DNA from: Streptomyces misionensis
GTDB lineage: Bacteria > Actinomycetota > Actinomycetes > Streptomycetales > Streptomycetaceae
DNA: 64,000 bases
Direction of reading: 5' to 3'
Assembly (NCBI RefSeq): GCF_007896895.1
Contig: NZ_VOGW01000197.1
Span: forward strand, 18,480-82,479
Positions within the stretch are counted from its first letter, which is position 1. Each line of letters begins with the position of its first letter. The translations under genes and the position numbers were made by a program. The notes below the pieces were generated by a model. That model was not told the DNA's origin and did not search any database. It worked only from the letters and a program-made list of their open reading frames with translations. Below, in pieces: positions 1-7,360 of this stretch.

Positions 1-75
1 GAAGCACTCCGGGGACCCGCCGGGGCGGGGCCGGCCGGCCGGGGCGACCGGGACGAGGAGGACGCCGCACCATGA
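1..75 (+). CDS. C-terminal tail of an upstream gene (partial)
   Basis: The frame ending in TGA at 73-75 is open from the left edge. It reads as a Gly/Ala/Asp-rich, acidic tail ending in DEEDAAP. Its stop overlaps the ATG of the glycosyltransferase at 72 in an ATGA arrangement typical of translational coupling, which is the main reason to call it coding. Only about 24 codons are visible, so no family can be assigned. It could also be non-coding leader that happens to be open. Confidence 0.45.
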   Translation, partial: EALRGPAGAGPAGRGDRDEEDAAP

Positions 76-968
76 ACCGCACCCCCACGACCGTCGTCGT
101 CATCACCCACAACCGGCGCGCCGAACTGCTGCGCACCCTCGCCGAGTTGCGGCGGCTGCCCGAGCGGCCCCGGGTCATCGTCACCGACAACGCCTCGACG
201 GACGACACCGCCGGGGCCGTCGCCCGGGACTTCCCGGAGACGACCCTGCTGCGTCCGGGTCGCAACCTCGGGGCCGTCGGCCGCAACCTGGCCGTCCGGC
301 ACGTCCGCACGCCCTACGTGGCGTTCTGCGACGACGACTCCTGGTGGGAGCCCGGCAGCCTCGCCCGCGCCGCCGAACTGCTCGATACCCGGCCCCGGCT
401 CGCGGCCGTCACCGCGCGGATCGTCGTGGAGCCGGAGGGCACCGAGGACCCGGTCGTGCGCGAACTGCGCGAATCGCCCCTGCCCGGCCCCGACTGGCTC
501 CCCGGACCGGCCCTCGGCTCCTTCCTCGCCGCCGCCACGGTGATGCGCACCGACGCCTTCCGCGCGGGCGGCGGCTTCCACCCCGGGCTGTGGCTCGGCG
601 GCGAGGAGGAACTGCTCGCCTGCGACCTGCTGCGCCAGGGCTGGTGGTTCGCCTACGCGGAGGAACTCACCGTCCACCACCAGGCCTCCCGGCTGCGCGA
701 CAGCACGGCCCGGCGCGTCCTCGGCCTGCGCAACACCCTGTGGTTCACCTGGCTGCGCCGCCCGCTCCTGCCCGCGCTGCGCCGCACCGGGCACCTGATC
801 CGCACGGTGCCCCACGACGCCGCCTCCGCCCGCGCCTTCGCCCACGCCACCGCCGGACTGCCCTGGGTGCTGCGCCAGCGCGACCCCGTACCGCCGGAGC
901 TGGAACACCGCCTGGCCGCCCTGGAACGCGCCCGCCGGACCTCCCCCGCCCGCCGCTACATCGGCTGA
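72..968 (+). CDS. Glycosyltransferase family 2
   Basis: A 298-residue GT-A fold transferase, expected to move a sugar from a nucleotide-sugar donor to an unidentified acceptor. The N-terminus has the family start VVVITHNRRAELLRTLAEL, followed by TDNASTDDTAG and the N-L-G-x-x-x-x-R-N-L signature at about residues 63-73. The metal-binding acidic cluster FCDDDSWW lies near residues 84-91, and GGEEELLACDLL near 178-189 supplies the usual catalytic acidic region. No membrane segment is obvious, so it is probably cytosolic. The start at 72 follows a GAGGAGG ribosome site and overlaps the stop of an upstream frame, so it is likely the second gene of an operon. Donor and acceptor cannot be read from sequence. 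Confidence 0.88.
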   Translation: MNRTPTTVVVITHNRRAELLRTLAELRRLPERPRVIVTDNASTDDTAGAVARDFPETTLLRPGRNLGAVGRNLAVRHVRTPYVAFCDDDSWWEPGSLARAAELLDTRPRLAAVTARIVVEPEGTEDPVVRELRESPLPGPDWLPGPALGSFLAAATVMRTDAFRAGGGFHPGLWLGGEEELLACDLLRQGWWFAYAEELTVHHQASRLRDSTARRVLGLRNTLWFTWLRRPLLPALRRTGHLIRTVPHDAASARAFAHATAGLPWVLRQRDPVPPELEHRLAALERARRTSPARRYIG

Positions 969-980
969 CGGACCCGCCGC

Positions 981-1373
981 GCCGACGGGTCCGGTCCGGG
1001 TGTTCCGACGCATGCCGCGCCGACGGGTCCGGTCCGGGTGTTCGGTGCGTGCCGTGCCGACCTGTCCGGCACCGGCGTCCGTTGCCCTGCCGATGGGCCC
1101 CGTTCCCGTGTGCCGTGCATGCCTGCCGACGGTCCGGTTCCCGTGCGCCGTTGCGTGCTCCGCCGACGGGTTTGGTCCCGGTTCCGCGAATACCGCGCCG
1201 ACCTGTCCGGCACCGGTGTCCGTTGCCCCGCCGACGGGTCCGGTCCCGGTGTTCCGCGCATGCCGACCGACGTGCCCGGCACCGGCGTCCGCTGCCCTGC
1301 CGACCGGCCCGGTTCCCGTGCGCCGTGCATGCCCCGCCGACGGGCCCGGTCCCGGCGTCGCCGCGCACGCCCC
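981..1373. repeat. Degenerate tandem repeat (minisatellite), 11 units of 33-38 bp
   Basis: Eleven units begin with GCCGAC or a close variant at about 981, 1019, 1056, 1089, 1125, 1162, 1197, 1230, 1266, 1299 and 1336. The unit core is close to GCCGACGGGTCCGGTCCCGG followed by a GTTCCG-GCATGC-like half. Units at 1056, 1197 and 1266 share a variant core CTGTCCGGCACCGG and are each 33 nt long, giving a higher-order pattern. Several overlapping frames stay open across the array, but their translations are repetitive with no domain and no good start, so I treat it as non-coding. Confidence 0.75.
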
Positions 1374-1681
1374 GCCGCTCACCGGCCGCCCGGCCGGCCC
1401 GGTCCGACACGCCCGGGCCACAGTCGTTGCGCGGCGGACGGGCGCGCGGGCACAGTGAGGGACCGGTCATGACGCGGCCGGCGGCGCGCACGGCCGGCCT
1501 CCGGCTGCACGCGACCCGGCATCCGCCCCGCACCCCCCACGGCCCCACCGGCTCCGCCGGACCGGTGCCCGCCCGAGTGCGGTTGAGAGACCGGCGTCCG
1601 CCGTGCAAGGTGGTGGTTCAAGGTCAGATTCCTGGCCGGGAAGCGGCCGTAGGCCCTTACTCGACCTGCCCGGGTGATGCC
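1374..1681. other. Intergenic leader, no gene seen
   Basis: Between the tandem array and the STAS-ANTAR-GAF gene. An in-frame ATG at 1469 would extend that gene by 71 codons, but the extension is Arg/Pro-rich and unlike any domain, so it is rejected as the start. I see no convincing promoter hexamers, tRNA or terminator. Confidence 0.4.
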
Positions 1682-2926
1682 ATGAAAGCCTCTTCCCCGC
1701 GGCCGGGCGCACCGGCCCCCCTCGTGATCGAGTCCTCCGTCGTGGAGGGACTGCCGGCCGAGGGCGCCCTGCTGTTGCGCATGTCCGGCACCCTGGACGC
1801 GCGCGGCGCCCAGGCCTGGTCCGAGGAACTGCGCGGCCATCTGGCCCGGGCGGACCGCGCCGGACTGCGGCCGGTCCTCGACATGGCCCACGTCCAGCTC
1901 GGCGGCGCCGCCGTCCTGCGCACGCTCAGCGAGACGACCCGGGTACGCGCCGGCCGCCCGGACCTGATCATCGTCCGGGCCCGCCCGGGCGTCCGCGAGG
2001 CGGTGCACCTGGCCAGACTGGAGGGCGTCCAGCTGTACGCCACCCTGGACGAGGCCCTGCGCGAACTGGCCCGCGCCGCCTCCCGGGTGGAGGAACTGCC
2101 CGCCTGGCGCTCGCAGATGGCGGACCCGCTGCGTCCGTCGTACCAGGACCTGCACCAGGAGGTCCGCGCCCTGCGCGCCCGGGTGCGCACCGCTCCCGTG
2201 ATCGGCATGGCCCAGGGCATGATCATGGCCCGCTACGGACTGCCCGACACCGGCGGCGCCTTCCGGGTGCTGCGCGAGACCTCCCAGCGGTTCAACGTGC
2301 CGCTGCGGATCCTCGCCGCCGCCGTGGTCGTGGCCCGCCCGCCCGACGGCACGACCTGGTTCCCGGGCCGCCGCCCTCTTCCCCTGCCCCCGCTGCGGAT
2401 CCTCGCCCGCGCGGGGCGCGACCCCCGCTACCGGGGTCAGATGATCGAGGCCGTGCTCCACGAGGCGCTGGCCATCGCGCGAGCCCCCGCCGGACACGTG
2501 CTGTCCGTCGACCCCGCCGTGAACGCGCTCGCGCTGGAGACCCGGTACGGCGGCGCGGACGCCTATCTGGACCACCTGGGGCGCGGCCGGACCGACGGCA
2601 CGGCCGAGGCGGTCGCCCGCACCCGGGGCCGACGGGTGAGCATGCCCGACGTGGCCACCGACGCGTTGCTGTCCGAGGACGGTCGGCGCGCGCTGCTCGC
2701 CGCGGGCGCCCGGGCGCTCCAGTGCGTCCCCGTCCTGTCCTCGGCCGGCTGCTGCACCGCTCTGCTCACCGTGCACTGGCCCGACGCCGGTCACCGGCCG
2801 GCCTCCCCCCAGGCCGAGGCCCTCGACCTGCTCGCCGCCGACACCGCGGCCTGGCTGGCCTGGTACCACCGCACGGTCCTGCTCGACGCCCTCGAACACC
2901 TTCACCAGCGGCTCACCCGCCCCTGA
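1682..2926 (+). CDS. STAS-ANTAR-GAF multidomain regulator
   Basis: A 414-residue probably cytosolic regulator. Residues about 12-125 resemble a STAS (anti-anti-sigma) domain: GALLLRMSGTLDARGAQAW and VLDMAHVQLGGAAVLRTL. Residues about 150-215 are an ANTAR RNA-binding module: the coiled segment LHQEVRALRARV, then VIGMAQGMIMARYG and AFRVLRETSQRFNVPLRILA. Residues about 235-405 look like a GAF sensor domain. ANTAR domains normally bind tandem hairpins and act as antiterminators; here the module lies between two signalling domains rather than at the C-terminus. The STAS serine is not obvious, so phosphorylation control is uncertain. ATG 1682 was chosen because the fold begins there. Confidence 0.75.
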   Translation: MKASSPRPGAPAPLVIESSVVEGLPAEGALLLRMSGTLDARGAQAWSEELRGHLARADRAGLRPVLDMAHVQLGGAAVLRTLSETTRVRAGRPDLIIVRARPGVREAVHLARLEGVQLYATLDEALRELARAASRVEELPAWRSQMADPLRPSYQDLHQEVRALRARVRTAPVIGMAQGMIMARYGLPDTGGAFRVLRETSQRFNVPLRILAAAVVVARPPDGTTWFPGRRPLPLPPLRILARAGRDPRYRGQMIEAVLHEALAIARAPAGHVLSVDPAVNALALETRYGGADAYLDHLGRGRTDGTAEAVARTRGRRVSMPDVATDALLSEDGRRALLAAGARALQCVPVLSSAGCCTALLTVHWPDAGHRPASPQAEALDLLAADTAAWLAWYHRTVLLDALEHLHQRLTRP

Positions 2927-3015
2927 GCAGCCCCTGAGCCGGATGCGTCACCCGCGCACCCCTGGGAACCCGGGCGGCGCACGAGATCACGCACCACCCG
3001 GAGGGAGTCCGGCGC

Positions 3016-3210
3016 ATGTCCAATCCGCAGCAGCCCGAACAGCGGCGCAGTGACAAGGGGGGCGCCACCCCGCAGGACAGCGGTGAGCTCAAGGCCCGCC
3101 AGACGTCCGGCCGGGGCGCGGGTGCCCGTCCGCACGGCTCGGACAAGGGCGAGAAGGGCGGGGGCGAGGGCGGCGGAGTGCCTCCGGCGCAGCAGCCCGA
3201 CCACCCCTGA
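3016..3210 (+). CDS. Small hydrophilic Gly/Lys-rich protein
   Basis: A 64-residue protein rich in Gly, Gln, Lys and Pro with no hydrophobic core, so it is probably disordered and cytosolic. A strong GGAGGGAG ribosome site lies 8 nt before ATG 3016, the best argument that it is translated. It sits alone between the ANTAR protein and the RpiB-type gene. I recognise no domain; small disordered proteins of this style are common in Streptomyces. Function unknown. Confidence 0.6.
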   Translation: MSNPQQPEQRRSDKGGATPQDSGELKARQTSGRGAGARPHGSDKGEKGGGEGGGVPPAQQPDHP

Positions 3211-3333
3211 ACACCCGTCCGCCGTCCCTCGCGACGACGCCCCTTCCCACCGGACCCCGGCAGCTGCATCCCCGCGTGCCGGGGTCCTGCCCTGTCCGCG
3301 CCGGGCGCGGAGCCGACGGGCTACCCTCCCGGT

Positions 3334-3789
3334 ATGCGGATCTCCGTCTCCTCCGACATGGACGAACCCGTCGCGCGCCGGCTCGTGGCCGAGCTGCGGC
3401 GGCGCGGGCACGCGGTACGGACGCACGGCGCGCTGCGCGAGGGAGCCGACCCGCAGTGGGCGGTCTGCTCGGAGGCGGCTGCCCGGGACGTGGCCGACGG
3501 GACGGCCGATCAGGCGGTGGTGTGCTGCTGGACCGGCACCGGCGCGTCCATCGCGGCGAACAAGGTGCCCGGCGTGCGCGCCGCCCTGTGCCCGGACGCC
3601 GCCACGGCGGACGGCGCGCGCCGCTGGAACGACGCCAACGTCCTCGCCCTGAGCCTGCGCCTGACCTCGGAACCGCTGCTGACGGAGATCCTGGACGCCT
3701 GGTTCGCGGCCGAGCCCAGCCAGGACCCGGAAGACGTACGGAACGTGGCCCGCGTCGGCCGCCTCGACGCCGCCCGGCAAGAGGCCTGA
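3334..3789 (+). CDS. RpiB/LacA/LacB-family sugar-phosphate isomerase
   Basis: A 151-residue probably cytosolic protein of the RpiB/LacAB fold, whose members interconvert aldose and ketose phosphates such as ribose 5-phosphate and ribulose 5-phosphate. It starts MRISVSSDMDEPVA, matching the family's substrate-binding SSD start. The signature GTGASIAANKVPGVRAALC is clear at about residues 69-87, with the preceding CC in the position of the catalytic cysteine. RWNDANVLALSLRLTS matches the second family motif. Length agrees with the family (about 150). It is a single gene with a weak ribosome site. A sugar other than ribose is possible, since Streptomyces usually has another RpiB. Confidence 0.85.
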   Translation: MRISVSSDMDEPVARRLVAELRRRGHAVRTHGALREGADPQWAVCSEAAARDVADGTADQAVVCCWTGTGASIAANKVPGVRAALCPDAATADGARRWNDANVLALSLRLTSEPLLTEILDAWFAAEPSQDPEDVRNVARVGRLDAARQEA

Positions 3790-3842
3790 AACGGCGTACG
3801 GCAGCCCGATGCGGGCCCGGGTCCGGTGGTGTCCCCGCGGGT

Positions 3843-4208
3843 TCAGTGGGCGCCGAGCCCGCCGCCCCCGAAGGACCCGCTGGAACCGCTGCTCCAGCGC
3901 GGGCGCTTCTGCTCCTCGCTCGTCTTGGAGTCCACGTTGCCCAGCTCGTAGGGGGTGAGCGGACGACCGCCCTTGGGTGTCTTGGGAACCTCCTGGTAGT
4001 CCCGGTTCTCCCGGATCTCGTGCACCGGTCCCTCGGGCGGCAGCTTCGGCTGCTCCTCGGGCCGGGGGCGGGGCGACTCGCGGTACTTCACCCGCGAGGT
4101 CATCCAGAAGCCGCCGGCGAGCAGTGCCAGCAGGCCGACGGCCACGACGAAGAGAACGAGGCTCATCAGGCCGCTCGGCGCGGCCAACTGCATCGGTGCG
4201 GTGTTCAT
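3843..4208 (-). CDS. DUF6479-type single-pass membrane protein
   Basis: A 121-residue protein starting at ATG 4208. Residues about 14-35 form one transmembrane helix (LMSLVLFVVAVGLLALLAGGFWM), followed by a basic SRVKYRE stop-transfer. The cytosolic part is Pro/Glu-rich, with PRPEEQP, EIRENRDYQEV and RPLTPYEL, which match my memory of the actinobacterial DUF6479 family. The tail is Ser/Gly-rich. A frame extension to 4250 adds 14 unhelpful residues. It is divergent from the Cys-rich gene at 4324. Function unknown. Confidence 0.72.
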   Translation of the reverse strand: MNTAPMQLAAPSGLMSLVLFVVAVGLLALLAGGFWMTSRVKYRESPRPRPEEQPKLPPEGPVHEIRENRDYQEVPKTPKGGRPLTPYELGNVDSKTSEEQKRPRWSSGSSGSFGGGGLGAH

Positions 4209-4323
4209 AGCAGAGGGATACCCCGCCCGAAAGGGTACGAATCGAACCAATCGGGCATCATTCGCGTCCGGTCGTGGTAAGGGGTGGTGGTTTGCCCTCT
4301 GCCGCCGGGGCTACCCGCACGAC

Positions 4324-4698
4324 GTGACCCCGCAGACCTCGCAGCAGCAGCTCTACCGGTTCCTCGAGGACCGCTTCACCTGTGCCCAGGCGTGCACGGA
4401 GTGTGCCCGGGCCTGCTCGGTACGGGTGAGCCTGGTCGACCCGGGCGGCACCGAGCGCCAGGAACGGGTGCGCCGGGTCGGCATCATGTGCGCCGAGGTG
4501 TGCGACACCACCTGCCGGCTGCTGTGCGAGGAGAACCGCCAGGACGAGGAGGGAATCCGGGGCCGCGTCGACTGGTGCCGCCAGGTCTGCCTGGAATGCG
4601 CCGGCGCGTTCGACGACCATCCCGGCGCCGAATCGGCCGCGGCCGCCTGCCGCGCCTGCGCCGCCGCCTGCTCCGACTTCCTGGAAACCCTGGCCTGA
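4324..4698 (+). CDS. Cys-rich four-helix-bundle copper-binding-like protein (DUF326 type)
   Basis: A 124-residue protein with 14 cysteines in four clusters: CAQACTECARAC, CAEVCDTTCRLLC, CRQVCLEC and CRACAAAC. This spacing is that of DUF326 / four-helix-bundle copper-storage-type proteins, in which the cysteines line the bundle and bind copper(I). No signal peptide is visible, so it is probably cytosolic. The start is GTG 4324; the frame is open back to 4201, but that would overlap the divergent neighbour's start. It is sometimes annotated as 'ferredoxin', which the spacing does not support. Likely role: copper buffering, inferred from family. Confidence 0.75.
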   Translation: MTPQTSQQQLYRFLEDRFTCAQACTECARACSVRVSLVDPGGTERQERVRRVGIMCAEVCDTTCRLLCEENRQDEEGIRGRVDWCRQVCLECAGAFDDHPGAESAAAACRACAAACSDFLETLA

Positions 4699-4951
4699 CC
4701 AGTCGGCCCGGTTCGCTCCGGCCCGCCGCCCCGCGATGCGCCCCCGGTCGCCGTCTCCGGTTTCCGCAGGACGTTCCAAGACGTTCCACGGCCCCGGCCC
4801 GCCGAAGGGCGCGGCGCCGGCCGGAGCCGGCGCGCGCCGTGATCAGCCACCCGGCCCGTGCGCCGCGCTGACGGCCGCCGTCGGTGGTGGAATCTGCGTA
4901 GGGACACGGTCACGGTGCGCGCGACCGGTCCTTCGGCGCAGGAGGAGAGTG

Positions 4952-6244
4952 ATGAGGCAAGAGCCGCCGCCTCCGGCGGCGACCTCCGGGGAGCTGCCGC
5001 CGGAGGTGGCCGCCGCCCGGCTGCGGCTGCTCGCCGACGTGAGCCGCGCACTGGCGTCGGGGCTGGACGCGGAGGAGTCGCTGCGCCGCCTCGCCCGGCT
5101 CGTGGTGCCGCAGCTGGCCGACGCCTGCGTCGTCGACGTGATCGAAGGCGAAGGGGTGCGCCGTCTCACGGTCACGGACCGGGACGCCGAACGGGCGCTG
5201 CGGGTGCTGTCCGGCGGCGTCCTCCCCGGCCCCGACGACTCGGCCTGCGCCCTGGCGAAGGTGCTGCGCGGAGGGGGACCCGTGCTGGTGACCGACTTCG
5301 GCGCGGCCGATCCCGGCGATCCGCTCCGTTCCGCGCAGTGGGCCCTGTACCGCACACTGGGCGCCCGCAGCGTGCTGATCGTGCCCATGCGGGTACGGCG
5401 CCAGGAACTGGGCGCGCTCACCTTCGTCCGCCGTACGCAGCTCCCGTTCGACGAGCAGGAGCAGGCGCTCGCCGCCGACCTCGGCCACCGCGCGGCCCTC
5501 GCGCTGGACAACGCGCGCCTGTACGCCATGCAGGAACACACCGCCGAACAGCTCCAGTTGTCCCTGCTGCCCGATCTGACCGGCCTCGCCCACCTCCGGC
5601 TCGCCACCAGCTATCTGGCCGCCCGGGAGCGGGCCGAGGTGGGCGGCGACTGGTACGACGCCTTTCCGCTGCCCGACGGCTCGGCCGTCCTCGCCATCGG
5701 GGACGTCGTCGGCCACGATCTGGCGGCCGCCGTGCGCATGGGCCAACTGCGCAACATGCTGCGCGCCCTCGCCTACGACAGGGGCGACGACCCGGCGGGA
5801 GTCATGTGCCGATTGGACCGGGTGATGCAGGGCCTGACCGGCATCGAGCTGGTCACGGCCGTCATCGCCCGCGTCGAGACCCCCGATGCCGGGCCCTGGC
5901 GGCTGACCTGGACCAACGCCGGCCACCTCCCGCCGCTGCTGGCCCAGCCCGACGGCCGCACCACGCTGCTGGAGGAAGGCCACGCCCCCATCCTGGGCGT
6001 CGATCCGGAACTGCCCCGGGAGACCGCGAGCACCGTCCTGCCGCCCGGCTCCACCCTGCTGCTGTACACCGACGGCCTCGTCGAGCGCCCCGGCGAGGAC
6101 ATCGGCCGCGGTCTGACCCGGTTGCGCCAGCACGCGGCGGCGCTGGCCCACGAGCCGCTGCCCGTCTTCCGTGACGAACTCCTGGAACGGATGAGCGACG
6201 TCCAGCACGACGACGTGGCGGTGCTGGCGCTGCGCGTCCCATGA
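4952..6244 (+). CDS. GAF-PP2C (SpoIIE/RsbU-type) serine phosphatase
   Basis: A 430-residue probably soluble phosphatase. A GAF-like sensor occupies residues about 18-195 (LLADVSRALASGLDAEESLRRL through LALDNARLY). A short linker carries AEQLQLSLLP, typical of RsbU-type proteins. The PP2C/SpoIIE domain covers about 215-430, with GGDWYDAF and GDVVGHDLAAAVRMGQLRN supplying the metal-binding aspartates, then TNAGHLPPLL, LLLYTDGLVERPGE and DDVAVLALRVP. Such enzymes dephosphorylate anti-anti-sigma (STAS) proteins in partner-switch cascades. ATG 4952 follows GGAGGAGAGTG; a GTG three nt upstream is an alternative. Its STAS partner is not adjacent; the STAS-ANTAR-GAF gene lies 2 kb away. Confidence 0.87.
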   Translation: MRQEPPPPAATSGELPPEVAAARLRLLADVSRALASGLDAEESLRRLARLVVPQLADACVVDVIEGEGVRRLTVTDRDAERALRVLSGGVLPGPDDSACALAKVLRGGGPVLVTDFGAADPGDPLRSAQWALYRTLGARSVLIVPMRVRRQELGALTFVRRTQLPFDEQEQALAADLGHRAALALDNARLYAMQEHTAEQLQLSLLPDLTGLAHLRLATSYLAARERAEVGGDWYDAFPLPDGSAVLAIGDVVGHDLAAAVRMGQLRNMLRALAYDRGDDPAGVMCRLDRVMQGLTGIELVTAVIARVETPDAGPWRLTWTNAGHLPPLLAQPDGRTTLLEEGHAPILGVDPELPRETASTVLPPGSTLLLYTDGLVERPGEDIGRGLTRLRQHAAALAHEPLPVFRDELLERMSDVQHDDVAVLALRVP

Positions 6245-6315
6245 GGGGCCGCCCCCGGTGATCGGCGCCCGGGATTCGTCAGGCCGCCTGCGCGGAGGCC
6301 GACGCGCCAGGACTC

Positions 6316-7236
6316 TCAGGCCGCCTTCTCCGCGGCCGACCCGTCCGCCCGCGCGAGGAGTTCGTCCCGTCCGATGGCCTCGGCCCGGGTCGAGGGCACC
6401 GTGCACGCGTGGGCGCCCGCGACGGTGCCGTAGCGGGCGCAGCGCAGCGGGCCCGCGCCGTCCAGCCAGCCCATCAGGAAGGCGGCGGCGAAGGCGTCGC
6501 CCGCGCCGTTGGAGTCCACGACGGGCGCGGGCGGGGCCACCGCCGGCACATGGGTGAGGTCGCCGTCCACCAGCAGGTACGTGCCCTCGGCCCCGGCGGT
6601 GGCCACCACGATCCGGGCCCGGCCGCGCGCCGCGATGTCCCGCATGGTGCGCTCGTGGTCGGCCAGCGCGGTGGTCGACAGGAAGACCAGGTCCGCGCCG
6701 AGCGCGAACGGCTCGTGGTACGGGTTGGCGCCGTCCCAGTCGTGCAGGTCCGTCGAGATGGTCGGCCCGGCCTCGCGCAACACCGGCAGGGCGTGCGCGC
6801 ACGGGTGGGTGATCACCACATGGGCGTGCCGGCTCGCGGCGGCCAGGGTGCGCAGCGTGTCCTCGGGCAGCCGGTCGGACTCCTCGGCGCGGGTGTCGTC
6901 GTACAGGGACAGCCGCCGCCCGTCCGGGCCGACCAGGTTGACCGCGCGCTTGGTGCCCGCGGCCGAGGGCACCGCGGTGAGCGGGATGTCCCACTCCCGG
7001 TGCAGCGCCCGCACCAGGTCGCCCTCGGGATCGGCGCCGACCAGGTCGATGTGGTGGGTGCGCAGGCCCAGGGCGCGCACGCCGAGCGCGACGAAGTCCC
7101 CGCTCTGTCCGGCGCGGGTCACGATGCCCGGCCGGACCATGTAGCTGTCGGCGTAGGGGAGCGGCAGCTCGGGGACGTGGACGACGGTGTCCACGCCCGC
7201 GCCGCCCAGGACGAGTACGTCGGTCTCGATGGCCAT
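6316..7236 (-). CDS. PfkB-family carbohydrate kinase
   Basis: A 306-residue probably cytosolic ribokinase-like kinase that would phosphorylate a sugar or nucleoside with ATP. It begins with VLVLGGAGVDTVVHV, has the Gly-rich AGQSGDFVALGVRALGL near residue 44, and the diagnostic anion-hole/catalytic motif SNGAGDAFAAAF near residues 246-257. The Asp of GAGD is the catalytic base. ATG 7236 is preferred to an in-frame TTG at 7248. It is divergent from the CrtI-like gene, with a perfect palindrome (7273-7297) 37 bp upstream. Substrate unknown; a sugar-responsive LacI-type repressor would fit. Confidence 0.85.
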   Translation of the reverse strand: MAIETDVLVLGGAGVDTVVHVPELPLPYADSYMVRPGIVTRAGQSGDFVALGVRALGLRTHHIDLVGADPEGDLVRALHREWDIPLTAVPSAAGTKRAVNLVGPDGRRLSLYDDTRAEESDRLPEDTLRTLAAASRHAHVVITHPCAHALPVLREAGPTISTDLHDWDGANPYHEPFALGADLVFLSTTALADHERTMRDIAARGRARIVVATAGAEGTYLLVDGDLTHVPAVAPPAPVVDSNGAGDAFAAAFLMGWLDGAGPLRCARYGTVAGAHACTVPSTRAEAIGRDELLARADGSAAEKAA

Positions 7237-7272
7237 GGGGGGAGTCAAGCAGCCGACCGCACCGCTGGCAAG

Positions 7273-7297
7273 AACTTGCTGAAATTTTCAGCAAGTT
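7273..7297. promoter_or_regulatory. Perfect 25-bp palindrome, probable repressor operator
   Basis: Arms AACTTGCTGAAA and TTTCAGCAAGTT are exact inverted repeats around one central T. It lies in the 124-bp region between divergent start codons (kinase 7236, oxidoreductase 7361) and is markedly AT-richer than its surroundings. The size, symmetry and TTGC half-sites suit a LacI/GalR-family regulator, but no such gene is in this window. Confidence 0.7.
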
Positions 7298-7360
7298 GCT
7301 CCCGTGACCGGGCCGCGCGGGTGTCTGGCCGTCGCGGATCACCGCGTGTTACGAAGGACC

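Noticed and set aside
344..1681. Long open frame through the glycosyltransferase, the repeats and into the ANTAR gene
   Set aside because: Its first part is a shadow of the glycosyltransferase and the rest is Arg/Pro-rich; domain similarity begins only at 1682.
1379..2905. Minus-strand frame opposite the STAS-ANTAR-GAF gene
   Set aside because: Gly/Gln/Arg-rich shadow with no domain; the plus-strand frame has three recognisable ones.
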